Origin: Streptomyces sp. HUAS YS2
GTDB taxonomy: Bacteria > Actinomycetota > Actinomycetes > Streptomycetales > Streptomycetaceae
Direction of reading: 5' to 3'
Length of the DNA: 64,000 bases
Assembly (NCBI RefSeq): GCF_033343995.1
Contig: NZ_CP137573.1
Span: forward strand, 4,435,001 to 4,499,000
The notes beneath the pieces are model-generated. The model saw nothing but the letters and a program-made list of their open reading frames with translations. It did no database searches and was not told the origin of the DNA. Of the stretch, positions 7,678-16,384 are shown piece by piece. Within the stretch, counting starts at the first letter, position 1, and every line of letters starts with the position of its first letter. Made by a program: the position numbers and the translations under genes.

Positions 7678-7959
7678 CTACGCTCTGATCAGCCGGGCGA
7701 TGGCCTTCGAGGCCTCTCCCACCTTCGCCTTCGCCTGGTCGCCGCCCTCGGCGATCGCCTCGGCGACGCAGCAGCCGAGGTGCTCGTCGAGGAGGGCCAC
7801 GGCGCAGGACTGGAGAGCCGCGTTGATCGCCGAGACCTGGGTCAGCACGTCGATGCAGTAGGTGTCCTCGTCGACCATCCGCTGCACCCCCCGGACCTGC
7901 CCCTCGATGCGCCTCAGGCGCCTGATGACGTCTTCCTTGTGCCGCGCGTAGCCGGCCAT
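7678..7959 (-). CDS. csoR: Copper-sensing repressor CsoR
   Basis: A 93-residue all-helical DUF156 protein. The copper(I) triad C35-H60-C64 is intact (TYCIDVL ... DEHLGCCV), matching Cys36-His61-Cys65 of M. tuberculosis CsoR. This His argues against a persulfide-sensing CstR. The second-shell Tyr34 is also present. ATG 7959 sits 1 bp beyond the copA stop, so csoR is the last gene of the copA transcript and likely represses its own operon until Cu(I) binds. Four matching operators occur in the window (3677, 3713, 10653, 10736). Confidence 0.96.
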   Translation of the reverse strand: MAGYARHKEDVIRRLRRIEGQVRGVQRMVDEDTYCIDVLTQVSAINAALQSCAVALLDEHLGCCVAEAIAEGGDQAKAKVGEASKAIARLIRA

Positions 7960-7960
7960 G

Positions 7961-10225
7961 TCACTTGTCCGCTGCCTGGAAGCCGCGCAGGCGGAGGCTG
8001 TTGCCGACCACGAACACCGAGGAGAAGGCCATCGCGGCACCGGCGATCATCGGGTTGAGCAGCCCGGCGGCGGCGAGCGGCAGGGCGGCCACGTTGTAGG
8101 CGAAGGCCCAGAACAGGTTCGAGCGGATGGTGCCGAGCGTCCTGCGGGAGAGCCGGATGGCGTCGGCCGCGGCCCGCAGGTCGCCCCGTACGAGGGTCAG
8201 GTCGCCGGCCTCGATGGCGGCGTCGGTGCCGGTGCCCATCGCCAGGCCCAGGTCGGCCTGGGCGAGCGCGGCGGCGTCGTTGACGCCGTCGCCGACCATG
8301 GCGACCGAACGGCCCTCGCCCTGGAGCTTCTTGACGACGTCGACCTTGTCCTGCGGCATGACCTCGGCGATGACCTCGTCGATGCCGACCTCGGCGGCGA
8401 CGGCCTCGGCGACCGCCTTGTTGTCGCCGGTGAGCAGGATCGGGGTCAGGCCGAGCCCCTTGAGGCGGCGGATCGCCTCGGCGCTGGTCCCCTTGACGGC
8501 GTCGGCGACCTCCAGGACCGCGCGGGCCTCCCCGTCCCACGCGACCGCGATGGCGGTCTTCCCGGCCTTCTCCGCCTCGTCCTTCGCGGACTTCAGCGCC
8601 TCCGGCAGGGACATGGCCCACTCTTCGAGCAGCCTCTCGCGGCCGACGAGGACGGCGTGGCCGTCGACGACGCCCTGGACGCCGAGACCGGGGACGTTGG
8701 CGAAGTCCTCGGGGACGGGCAGGGCGCCGACGGCGGCCGCGGCGCCGGTGGCGACGGCCTGGGCGATCGGGTGCTCGGAGGAGTGCTCCAGTGCGCCGGC
8801 GAGGCGCAGCACCTCGGTCTCGTCGGTGCCGTCGGCGGTGTGGACCTTGATGAGGGTCATCCGGCCGGTGGTGACGGTGCCGGTCTTGTCCAGGACGATC
8901 GTGTCGACCTTGCGGGTGGTCTCCAGGACCTCGGGCCCCTTGATCAGGATGCCGAGCTGGGCGCCGCGGCCGGTGCCGACCATGAGGGCGGTCGGGGTGG
9001 CCAGGCCCAGGGCGCAGGGGCAGGCGATGATCAGGACGGCGACGGCGGCGGTGAACGCGGCGGTGAGGCCCTGGCCGGTGCCGAGCCAGAAGCCGAGGGT
9101 GCCGAGGGCGAGCGCGATGACGATCGGCACGAAGACGGCGGAGATCCTGTCGGCGAGGCGCTGGGCGGCGGCCTTGCCGTTCTGCGCGTCCTCGACGAGC
9201 TTGGCCATCCGGGCGAGCTGGGTGTCGGCGCCGACGCGGGTGGCCTCGACGACGAGGCGGCCGCCGGCGTTCAGGGTCGCGCCGGTGACGGAGTCGCCGA
9301 CGGAGACCTCGACCGGCACGGACTCGCCGGTGAGCATGGAGGCGTCGACGGCGGAGGAACCCTCGACGACGGTGCCGTCGGTGGCGATCTTCTCGCCGGG
9401 GCGGACCAGGAAGCGGTCGCCGACCTGGAGTTCGGCGGTCGGGACGGTGACCTCGCGGCCTCCCTTCAGGACCGTGACCTCCTTCGCGCCCAGCTGCATC
9501 AGCGCCTTGAGCGCCGCGCCCGCCTTGCGCTTGGAGCGGGCCTCGAAGTACCGGCCGGCCAGGATGAACGCGGTGACGCCGGCGGCGGCCTCCAGGTAGA
9601 TGTTCCCGGCGCCGTCGGTGCGGGCGATCGTGAACTCGAAGGCGTGTGTCATGCCGGGTGTGCCGGCGGTGCCGAAGAACAGCGCCCACAGCGACCACAG
9701 GAACGCGGCGATCGTGCCGACCGAGATCAGCGTGTCCATGGTGGCCGCGCCGTGCCTGGCGTTGGTCCAGGCGGCCCGGTGGAACGGCCAGGCGGCGTAG
9801 ACGACGACCGGCGCGGTGAGCGTGAGGCTCAGCCACTGCCAGTACTCGATCTGCAGCGCCGGGACCATCGCCATCGCGATGACCGGCACGGCGAGCGTGA
9901 CGGCGGTGATCAGCCGCTGCTTGAGCGGCCGCAGCTCCTCGTCCGCCTTCTCCTCGTCGGACGGGCCCTCGGTGCCGGGGGCCTCGCTCCTCGGTGGCGC
10001 GGGCTCCTCGGCGGTGTAGCCGGTGGCCTCGACGGTGGCGATCAGGTCGGCGACGGAGATGTCGGCGTCGAAGGTGACCTTGGCCTTCTCGGTCGCGTAG
10101 TTGACGGTGGCCTCGACCCCGTCCATCCGGTTGAGCTTCTTCTCGATGCGGGCCGCGCACGAGGCACAGGTCATGCCGCCGATGGCGAGCTCGACCTGGG
10201 CGGCGCCGGGAGTCGTGGTGGTCAT
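7961..10225 (-). CDS. copA: Copper-exporting P1B-type ATPase CopA
   Basis: 754 residues in the inner membrane. One N-terminal HMA domain carries GMTCASC (C20, C23). The transport CPC lies near residue 403 (IIACPCALGLATPTALMVGTG). The phosphorylation DKTGT is near 443, the HP motif in SEHPIAQAV follows, then TGDN near 595 and GDGVND near 642. Together these define a Cu(I) exporter that pumps cytoplasmic copper outward with ATP. An acidic linker (residues 75-100) joins HMA to TM1. GAGGAG precedes ATG 10225. It lies between copZ and csoR, all on the minus strand, presumably under the operator at 10653. Confidence 0.97.
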   Translation of the reverse strand: MTTTTPGAAQVELAIGGMTCASCAARIEKKLNRMDGVEATVNYATEKAKVTFDADISVADLIATVEATGYTAEEPAPPRSEAPGTEGPSDEEKADEELRPLKQRLITAVTLAVPVIAMAMVPALQIEYWQWLSLTLTAPVVVYAAWPFHRAAWTNARHGAATMDTLISVGTIAAFLWSLWALFFGTAGTPGMTHAFEFTIARTDGAGNIYLEAAAGVTAFILAGRYFEARSKRKAGAALKALMQLGAKEVTVLKGGREVTVPTAELQVGDRFLVRPGEKIATDGTVVEGSSAVDASMLTGESVPVEVSVGDSVTGATLNAGGRLVVEATRVGADTQLARMAKLVEDAQNGKAAAQRLADRISAVFVPIVIALALGTLGFWLGTGQGLTAAFTAAVAVLIIACPCALGLATPTALMVGTGRGAQLGILIKGPEVLETTRKVDTIVLDKTGTVTTGRMTLIKVHTADGTDETEVLRLAGALEHSSEHPIAQAVATGAAAAVGALPVPEDFANVPGLGVQGVVDGHAVLVGRERLLEEWAMSLPEALKSAKDEAEKAGKTAIAVAWDGEARAVLEVADAVKGTSAEAIRRLKGLGLTPILLTGDNKAVAEAVAAEVGIDEVIAEVMPQDKVDVVKKLQGEGRSVAMVGDGVNDAAALAQADLGLAMGTGTDAAIEAGDLTLVRGDLRAAADAIRLSRRTLGTIRSNLFWAFAYNVAALPLAAAGLLNPMIAGAAMAFSSVFVVGNSLRLRGFQAADK

Positions 10226-10327
10226 GAGGGCTGCTCCTCGTTGAGGCGGGAGGGTGGGGGCCGGGGCCCGGCGGGGAAGGGACGGGCCCCGGCGGCCGGG
10301 GTGGTGCCGCGTCGTGCGCGGTACGGG

Positions 10328-10618
10328 TCAGGCGCGGCCGGTCAGCTCGTAGCCGGCGTCGTCGATCGCGGCGGCGACGGCGGTGTCGTCGGGCTCGCCA
10401 CCGGTGGTGACGGTGACCAGGCCGCCGGCGATGTCGACCTCGACCGAGAGCACGCCGTCGAGCGCGCCGACCGACCGGGTGATCGCGGTCCGGCAGTGTC
10501 CGCAGCTCATGCCGGAGACGCGGTACGTGGTGGCGGTGGTCTCGGCGACGGCCGTGGCGGTGGCGGTGGAGCCGCTGGTCGAGCAGCTGCCGTCGGTGGT
10601 GCAGCAGGACTCGGACAT
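10328..10618 (-). CDS. copZ: Copper chaperone CopZ with Cys-rich N-terminal extension
   Basis: 96 residues. The HMA fold covers residues 30-96 with the metal site GMSCGHC. Ahead of it is a 30-residue extension bearing SCC and SC (three cysteines) and then Ser/Thr/Ala. The chaperone delivers Cu(I) to CopA, and probably to CsoR. The extension may add thiol ligands; such N-termini occur in streptomycete CopZ proteins. ATG 10618 is 35 bp from a CsoR-type operator. A 102-bp gap separates it from copA. Confidence 0.93.
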   Translation of the reverse strand: MSESCCTTDGSCSTSGSTATATAVAETTATTYRVSGMSCGHCRTAITRSVGALDGVLSVEVDIAGGLVTVTTGGEPDDTAVAAAIDDAGYELTGRA

Positions 10619-10652
10619 GTGAGGTCCCCTTCCTCGGTGGGTCGATCCCATC

Positions 10653-10671
10653 GATACCCTAGGGGGGTATC
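10653..10671. promoter_or_regulatory. CsoR operator of copZ-copA-csoR
   Basis: GATACCC-TAGGG-GGGTATC: perfect 7-bp arms around 5 bp, 35 bp upstream of the copZ start. It has the same 7-5-7 layout as box A at 3677. Confidence 0.82.
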
Positions 10672-10728
10672 GGCTTCGAGATCCATGTATACCCCCCTCC
10701 CGTACCTCACGCAAGCCTCTCCGGCCGC

Positions 10729-10756
10729 TTGACTTGATACCCCCCAGGGGTATGGT
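10729..10756 (+). promoter_or_regulatory. Promoter with CsoR operator for the secreted copper protein
   Basis: TTGACT at 10729-10734 and TATGGT at 10751-10756 are 16 bp apart. The box GATACCC-CCCAG-GGGTATG (10736-10754) fills the spacer and covers the -10 element, a direct repression geometry. Confidence 0.78.
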
Positions 10757-10793
10757 GAAGGGCAAGAAAGGCCACCAGGACGGGAGAGCTGCC

Positions 10794-11753
10794 ATGAACA
10801 CCGGAGTGAAGATCACCGCTTTCGCCGCCGCGCTCGCCGCGACCTTCGGGACCGCGTACGGGGTCGGCAAGGGCGTCGGACCCGTGGGCGAGCCGACGAA
10901 GGCGGAGCACGCGCAGGCCGGGCACGCGGCGCACGAGGAGGCGGACGCCGGCGGGGGAACCGCCCCCGCGGCCGGTGGGCTCCAGGTGTCGGAGGGTGGC
11001 TACACGCTGGCCCTGGCGACGCCGAAGACCGCCGTGGGCACGAGCGTGCTGAAGTTCGCCGTCAAGGACGCGGGGGGTAGGAACGTCACCGCGTACCGGA
11101 CGGAGCACGGCAAGGAGCTGCACTTCATCGTCGCCTCCCACGACCTGACCGTCTTCCGGCACCTGCACCCGGTGCGCGCGGCGGACGGGACCTGGTCGAC
11201 GCCGGTGGACCTGCCGGCGGCCGGCGCGTACAAGGTCTTCGCGGACTTCACCCCGGCGGCCGAGGGCGCGAAGGGTGTCACGCTGGGCGCCGACGTCTCC
11301 GTGCCGGGGGCGTACGCGCCGCAGCCGCTGCCGGCCGTCGCGCCGACGGCCGAGGTGGACGGCTACCAGGTGCGGCTCGGCGGCACGCTGGACCCGGGCA
11401 GGGCGGGCGAGCTGAAGCTCACCGTCACGAAGGCCGGGAAGCCGGTGACGAACCTGGAGCCGTACCTCGGGGCGTACGGGCACCTCGTCGCGCTGCGCGA
11501 GGGCGACCTCGCGTACCTGCACGTCCACCCGAACGAGGGCGGCCCCGGCCCGGACGTCTCGTTCACGGCGACCGCGCCGAGCGCGGGCGCGTACCGGCTG
11601 TTCCTGGACTTCCAGCACGAAGGGAAGGTCCGGACGGCGGCGTTCACGGTGTACGCGGGCGGGAAGGGTGTGACGGCCGGAGCGACCGAAACGGCCGGAA
11701 CCCGTGGGACGGGTGAGGCCGCGCACGATGCGGGAGGCCACGCGCACGGCTAG
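10794..11753 (+). CDS. Exported His-rich copper-responsive protein
   Basis: 319 residues. Residues 1-25 form an uncleaved anchor or signal helix (ITAFAAALAATFGTAYGVG). His clusters follow at both ends: EHAQAGHAAHEE near 40-50 and HDAGGHAHG at the C-terminus. Between them are two beta-sandwich halves of similar layout, each with His-containing motifs (ELHFIVASHDLTVFRHLHP and YGHLVALREGDLAYLHVHP). That pattern suggests two related domains, each offering several His ligands. It probably binds copper outside the membrane. It is divergent from copZ and controlled by its own CsoR box; GGGAGAG precedes ATG 10794. No enzymatic motif is seen. Confidence 0.85.
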   Translation: MNTGVKITAFAAALAATFGTAYGVGKGVGPVGEPTKAEHAQAGHAAHEEADAGGGTAPAAGGLQVSEGGYTLALATPKTAVGTSVLKFAVKDAGGRNVTAYRTEHGKELHFIVASHDLTVFRHLHPVRAADGTWSTPVDLPAAGAYKVFADFTPAAEGAKGVTLGADVSVPGAYAPQPLPAVAPTAEVDGYQVRLGGTLDPGRAGELKLTVTKAGKPVTNLEPYLGAYGHLVALREGDLAYLHVHPNEGGPGPDVSFTATAPSAGAYRLFLDFQHEGKVRTAAFTVYAGGKGVTAGATETAGTRGTGEAAHDAGGHAHG

Positions 11754-11766
11754 TCTGGTCCCGGAC

Positions 11767-11782
11767 ATTGGACTAGACCTGT
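11767..11782 (+). promoter_or_regulatory. DasR-type (dre-like) element upstream of cutC
   Basis: ATTGGACTAGACCTGT agrees with the streptomycete dre pattern ACTGGTCTAGACCAGT at 13 of 16 positions, 26 bp before the cutC start. Match by eye; DasR is not encoded in this window. Confidence 0.4.
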
Positions 11783-11808
11783 AGCCGTCTCTGGGAGGAT
11801 CGGGCTCG

Positions 11809-12498
11809 ATGAGCGACCGTGCAGTGCTGGAGGTGATCGCCCTCGACGAGGAGGACGCGGTCGCGGCCCAGGCCGGCGGGGCGGACCGCCTCGAACTGGT
11901 CACCGACATGGCGGCGGACGGGCTGACCCCCTCCACGGAGCGGTTCGCGGCCATCCGCGCGGCCGTGGACATCCCGCTGCGGGTGATGCTCAGGCTGGCC
12001 GACGGCTTCGCGGCCGGCGATGTGAACGCGCTGGTCGGCCGGGCGGAGGAGCTGCGGGAGGCGGGCGCGGACGAGTTCGTGCTCGGCTTCCTGACCTCGG
12101 ACGGCGGGCCGGACCTGGTCGCCGTGGAACGCCTCCTCGCCGTACTGGACGGCTGCCGCTGGACGTTCCACCGCGCGATCGACCGGGCTGCCGACCGGGA
12201 CGGCCTCCGCAAGCTCCTCGCGGACCTGCCCGGCCTCGACACGTACCTGACGGCCGGCGCGGCGACGGGCGTCGACGACGGCCTGCGCGTCCTGGCCGCG
12301 GAGGCGGCCCGTGCCGGCGAACCGGGCTACGAGCCCCAGATCCTCGTCGGCGGCGGCCTCCGGCTCGACCATCTCCCGGAGTTGCGCGCGGCCGGCCTCG
12401 ACGCCTTCCACATCGGCGGAGCGGCCCGCCCCAGCGGCTGGACCGCCCCGGTCTCGGCCGACGCGGTCAGGACCTGGCGCCGCGCACTGGACGAATAG
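11809..12498 (+). CDS. cutC: CutC-family protein
   Basis: 229 residues forming a whole CutC TIM barrel: LEVIALDEEDAVAAQAGGADRLEL at the start, FHRAIDR in the middle, LTAGAATGVDDG and ILVGGGLRLDHLPEL at the end. CutC was named for copper homeostasis in E. coli, but a direct copper role is disputed. Its placement 55 bp downstream of a copper-induced gene supports a link in this organism. GGGAGGA precedes ATG 11809. A dre-like site in the leader hints at a second, amino-sugar-related control. Confidence 0.92.
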   Translation: MSDRAVLEVIALDEEDAVAAQAGGADRLELVTDMAADGLTPSTERFAAIRAAVDIPLRVMLRLADGFAAGDVNALVGRAEELREAGADEFVLGFLTSDGGPDLVAVERLLAVLDGCRWTFHRAIDRAADRDGLRKLLADLPGLDTYLTAGAATGVDDGLRVLAAEAARAGEPGYEPQILVGGGLRLDHLPELRAAGLDAFHIGGAARPSGWTAPVSADAVRTWRRALDE

Positions 12499-12517
12499 CC
12501 CTTCCGGCGACTTCGGT

Positions 12518-12922
12518 TCAGACGAGGCTCTTCCACGGAGCGCATGTCGCGGTGTTCGCCGATCCCTCGCACACCGTGATCCGGCCGGTCATCGTGGGAA
12601 GCCAGTAGTCACGTCGCACCAAGACGTCGACCGCCCCCGGGCCGCACAGCGTCGCGTTCCGCACGGCCGGTCCGGGCACGAAATCGTGGGTGACCTGAGT
12701 CCACACCGAGTAGCAGCCCGGGCCGGTGTTGCTCAACCGGCCTTCCGCCACCAGGCTCGTGCCCTCGAACCGCCGCGTCCCCTCGGCCTTCGCCGTACCG
12801 AGCGAGACCGACCAGGTCACGGCGGTCGTGCCGACCCCCTCGGCGGCGGCCGGGGTCGTGGGCAGTGCCAGAGCGCCGGCGGCGGCCAGGACCGCAACGC
12901 TCGTACGCATACGTGCAGACAT
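12518..12922 (-). CDS. Small secreted protein, four cysteines
   Basis: 134 residues. A Sec signal (residues 1-27: SARMRTSVAVLAAAGALALPTTPAAAEG) is followed by about 105 residues predicted to be beta-rich. Cysteines in GCYSV, TLCGP, VCEGS and TCAP could make two disulfides. GGAGAA precedes ATG 12922. Product exported; function unknown. It stands alone, convergent with cutC. Confidence 0.8.
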   Translation of the reverse strand: MSARMRTSVAVLAAAGALALPTTPAAAEGVGTTAVTWSVSLGTAKAEGTRRFEGTSLVAEGRLSNTGPGCYSVWTQVTHDFVPGPAVRNATLCGPGAVDVLVRRDYWLPTMTGRITVCEGSANTATCAPWKSLV

Positions 12923-13139
12923 GGGTTCTCCTCTGTTCGACAGAAATCCATGGGACGGAAATCTCATGGGCGCGCAACAGGGTTCACTCGTTCACCACGG
13001 GTCATTTCCCGCACTGCGGCCTCACTGTAAGCGGCGCGCACAGGGCGACTTCAAGGGATCCGAAAGGGAATGGCCAGATCGCGGCAGGAGCCCGAAATTC
13101 GATGGTCCGGCCGACCGTCCGCCGGTTACCCTCCCGGCC

Positions 13140-14021
13140 ATGATCGACCTCGCGCGCAGACTGATCGCCGCACAGTTCCCGCAGTGGGCGGGGCTTCCCC
13201 TCGCACACGTGGACTCGGCCGGCACCGACAACGAGATGTTCCGGCTCGGCGACGAGCTCGTCGTACGGCTGCCGAAGGCGGACTGGGCTGCGGGCCAGAT
13301 CGAGAAGGAGCGGCGCTGGCTGCCGCACATCGCCCCGCACCTGCCGCTGCCCGTGCCGGCGCCCGTCGGGGACGGGGTGCCGGGGGAGGGCTTCGGGCAG
13401 CACTGGGCCGTGTACGCGTGGCTGGACGGCGACGACGCCTTCGACGCGCCGGTCACCGATCTCGCCCACGCCGCCGTCGAGTTGGGCCGCTTCGGGGCGG
13501 CCCTGCGCCGCGTCGACGCGACCGGCGGCCCGACGTCGTTCCGGGGCGGACACGTCACCGAGTGGGAGGGCGGCTCCATGGCGGGCGCCGTCCGCGCCCT
13601 CGCCGCCGAGGGCAGCCTCGACGGCGAACTCGCCGGCGCGGCCTGGGAGTCCGTGCTGCGGCTGCCGCAGTGGGACCGGCCTCCCGTCTGGGTGCACGGC
13701 GACCTGCTCCCCGGCAACCTGCTCACCCGGGACGGCCGGCTCAGCGCCGTCATCGACTTCGGCGGCCTCGGCACCGGCGACCCCGCCTGCGACATGATGG
13801 CCGCCTGGACCCTCCTCACCGCCGAGACCCGCCCGCTCTTCCGCGAGGCCGCCGAGGTCGACGACGCGACCTGGGCGCGGGGCCGCGGCTGGGCCCTGTG
13901 CTGGGGGATCGTGACCGACCATTACTACCGCGTGGTGAACCCGGTGAACCCCGTCCTCGCCGCGGTCGCCCGCCGGACCTTCGCCGAGGCGCTCGCCGAG
14001 TACGCGGAAGCCGCTGTCTAG
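13140..14021 (+). CDS. Aminoglycoside phosphotransferase-like kinase (APH fold)
   Basis: 293 residues. The catalytic loop HGDLLPGNLL is near residue 188 and the metal-binding IDFGGLGTGDPACD near 205. The N-lobe has VDSAGTDNEMFRLGDELVVRLP, where the Lys/Arg-bearing strand positions ATP. The family transfers phosphate to aminoglycosides, macrolides or small alcohols; this subgroup (annotated APH enzyme family) is chromosomal and usually of unknown substrate. It ends with a 4-bp overlap with the convergent helR. It is not a rifampin phosphotransferase, which has a different fold. Confidence 0.9.
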   Translation: MIDLARRLIAAQFPQWAGLPLAHVDSAGTDNEMFRLGDELVVRLPKADWAAGQIEKERRWLPHIAPHLPLPVPAPVGDGVPGEGFGQHWAVYAWLDGDDAFDAPVTDLAHAAVELGRFGAALRRVDATGGPTSFRGGHVTEWEGGSMAGAVRALAAEGSLDGELAGAAWESVLRLPQWDRPPVWVHGDLLPGNLLTRDGRLSAVIDFGGLGTGDPACDMMAAWTLLTAETRPLFREAAEVDDATWARGRGWALCWGIVTDHYYRVVNPVNPVLAAVARRTFAEALAEYAEAAV

Positions 14022-16057
14022 CCCAACTGCTCGGGCAGCGGCGCCGAGTGGAGGACCGTCAGGCCCGAGACGGCACGGGTGAGGGCGACGTACAGGCGGC
14101 GCAGGCCGGTGCGCTCGTCGGGCTCGCCGTCCACGACCGCGGCGGGCTCGTCGAGCACCACGTAGTCGTACTCCAGACCCTTGGCCAACGACGCCGGGAC
14201 CAGGGTCAGGCGGGACTCGGCGGTCGTCTCCTCACCGGGGGAGAGGTACGCCATGCCCGCCGCCGTCAGGGCCTCCGCCAGCGGTGCGATGCGGGCGTCC
14301 GCCGCGATCAGGCCGATCGAGCCCTCGTGCTCCAACGACGCCCGGCAGGCCGCCACCACGTCCGCGTCCAGGGACTCGGACGTGACGACGGACAGCGACC
14401 CCGGGTTCTCACGGACCGACTCCACCGCCGCGAGCCCCGGCGACATGTGCGGCAGCAGTCGCGAGGCGTACGCGATGACCTCGCGCGGCACGCGGAAGCC
14501 CGCCGTCAGCTCCTCCACGATCGCGTCCGGCTTCCCCAGGTGCGCCAGCGCCTGCGCCCAGCTCTCCGTCGCCCACGGCGTCGTGCCCTGCGCCAGGTCG
14601 CCGAGGACCGTCGCGGAGCCCGTCGTGCAGCGCCGCCCCACCGCCCGGTACTGCATCGGGGACAGGTCCTGCGCCTCGTCGACGACCACATGGCCGAGCG
14701 AGTGCGTGCGCTCCACCAGGTCCTTCGCCTCGTCGATCAGCACCGCGTCCGCCGCCGACCACTTCGCCGACTTCACGCTCCGGTACGGCTTCGTCCACAG
14801 CAGCAGCTTCTGCTCGTCCTCCGTCAGCAGCCCCGCCGCGTGCTCCGCCAGGAACTCGGCGTCGCCGAGCAGCCGCAGCACCAGCTTCGCCGGGTCGACC
14901 GGCGGCCAGCACTCCTTCACGACCGCCTTCACCGCCGCGTTGCGGGCCACCGCGTCCTGCACCCGGTCGTCCGGCGCCTCGCCCGCCTGCTCCATCCGCA
15001 CCAGCACCGCGTGCGCGATGCGCTGCGGCAGCGCGTCCCTGGCCGCCCCGTACCGGATGTCCCGGTCCAGCAACTCGCTGACGATCTCCTCCAGTTCGTA
15101 CGCCGGCACCCGCCAGCGCCGCGAACCGCGCACCACCATCAGCGGCTCCGTGGGCAGCGTGACGTGCGCGCGCACCGCGCGCCGCAGCACCTCCGCCATC
15201 CGCGCGTCGCCCTTCACCACGGCCGTCGCCGCCGCGTCCTCGCCGCGCACCTCGACGTGCGCGACCAGGTCGTCCACCGTCGCCTGCTGCACCTCCAGCT
15301 CGCCGAGCGCGGGCAGCACCTGCTCGATGTAGTGCAGGAAGGACCGGTTCGGGCCGATCACCAGCGTGCCCGTGCGGGACAGCCGCTCCCGGTGCGCGTA
15401 CAGCAGGTACGCGACTCGGTGCAGGCCGACTGCCGTCTTGCCGGTGCCGGGGCCGCCCTGCACGCAGACCGTGCCGGACAGGTCGGAGCGGACGATCTCG
15501 TCCTGCTCGGGCTGGATCGTGGCGACGATGTCCCGCATCGGGCCGACGCGCGGCCGCTCGATCTCCGCCTGGAGCAGCTTCGAGGTCTGTGTGCCCCCGG
15601 CGGAGCCGGAAAACGTCACAGCGGCCGGGTCGGAGAGGTGCTCGTCCTCGTACGCGGTGAGGTCGCCGCCGGTGTAGCCGAACCGCCGCCGCAGCGCCAC
15701 GTCCTGCGGGTCCTGCTTCGAGGCCCGGTAGAACGGCTGCGAGACCGGCGCACGCCAGTCGATCACCATCGGGTCGCCGACCGCGTCGTGGACGTGCCGG
15801 CGGCCGATGTAGAAGCGCTGGCCCTGCTGGGTGGTGGGCAGGTAGTCGAGCCGGCCGAAGAACAGCGGGGTGTGCGCGAGGTCGGCGAGCGCCTTGATCC
15901 GCTCCTCGATCTGCCGCCCCAGGACGACGGAGTTGACCCAGTTCGCCGTGACGTCCTTGATGTCGAGCGCCTCCACGTCCTCGCGCATCGCGCGCAGCGC
16001 GGCGCGGGACGAGGTCAGATGGGCGCGCTCGAGCGCGAGCGGGTCGGTTGCGGACAC
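14018..16057 (-). CDS. helR: HelR/HelD-like RNA polymerase recycling ATPase
   Basis: 679 residues. A coiled N-terminal arm (residues 5-50) precedes UvrD-like motor domains: Walker A VQGGPGTGKTAVGLHR near 200, DEAQDLS near 455, the arginine motif TAGFRVPREV, and motif VI LRRLYVALTRA near the C-terminus. Between motors lies the HelD-specific insertion. Actinobacterial HelR binds RNA polymerase, frees it from stalled complexes and displaces rifamycins, giving tolerance. GTG 16057 with GGAGG 8 bp upstream is preferred over the long in-frame ATG at 16183, whose added 42 residues are low complexity. It overlaps the convergent APH gene by 4 bp. Confidence 0.88.
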   Translation of the reverse strand: MSATDPLALERAHLTSSRAALRAMREDVEALDIKDVTANWVNSVVLGRQIEERIKALADLAHTPLFFGRLDYLPTTQQGQRFYIGRRHVHDAVGDPMVIDWRAPVSQPFYRASKQDPQDVALRRRFGYTGGDLTAYEDEHLSDPAAVTFSGSAGGTQTSKLLQAEIERPRVGPMRDIVATIQPEQDEIVRSDLSGTVCVQGGPGTGKTAVGLHRVAYLLYAHRERLSRTGTLVIGPNRSFLHYIEQVLPALGELEVQQATVDDLVAHVEVRGEDAAATAVVKGDARMAEVLRRAVRAHVTLPTEPLMVVRGSRRWRVPAYELEEIVSELLDRDIRYGAARDALPQRIAHAVLVRMEQAGEAPDDRVQDAVARNAAVKAVVKECWPPVDPAKLVLRLLGDAEFLAEHAAGLLTEDEQKLLLWTKPYRSVKSAKWSAADAVLIDEAKDLVERTHSLGHVVVDEAQDLSPMQYRAVGRRCTTGSATVLGDLAQGTTPWATESWAQALAHLGKPDAIVEELTAGFRVPREVIAYASRLLPHMSPGLAAVESVRENPGSLSVVTSESLDADVVAACRASLEHEGSIGLIAADARIAPLAEALTAAGMAYLSPGEETTAESRLTLVPASLAKGLEYDYVVLDEPAAVVDGEPDERTGLRRLYVALTRAVSGLTVLHSAPLPEQLG

Positions 16058-16384
16058 CGTGGAGCCTCCGGTCGGGTGATGCGGACACGTCGAGGTGGCC
16101 GCCGGTTTCGGACTCGGGCGGCAACGAGAGGGGGCTGCCCGAAGGGCATCGGTTGGGGGTGGTGGTGGGAGACGGGAGGGCACTCCGCGAAGGGAGGCGG
16201 GGAAGCCGACGATTCTAGCCCGCGCGCGGGGCGGTCACGAAACGCTTTTCGCGCCCGGCCCGAGGGCCTACGACCTCCAGGGGACCCGTAGGGGACGGCA
16301 CCCGTCGCAGGTCGTAGGCGGGGCGGATCGAGGTTCCGCCCTCAGGGCGATGTGTTCGGTATGCCCGAATTCCATCATGGAGAC
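16058..16384. other. 327-bp divergent intergenic region with long inverted repeat
   Basis: Lies between helR (minus) and the small gene at 16385 (plus). I see no gene. An 11-bp inverted repeat, GCCTACGACCT (16266-16276) and AGGTCGTAGGC (16309-16319), encloses a smaller hairpin GACGG-CAC-CCGTC. The 19-bp rifamycin-associated element known from some rif-resistance genes was looked for and not found. Confidence 0.6.

Noticed and set aside
13070..16291. A 1073-residue plus-strand frame opposite helR
   Set aside because: Repetitive Arg/His/Leu composition and no motif. It is the shadow of APH and helR.
16058..16384. A rifamycin-associated element upstream of helR
   Set aside because: No 19-bp palindrome of that type was seen; only the 11-bp-arm inverted repeat.
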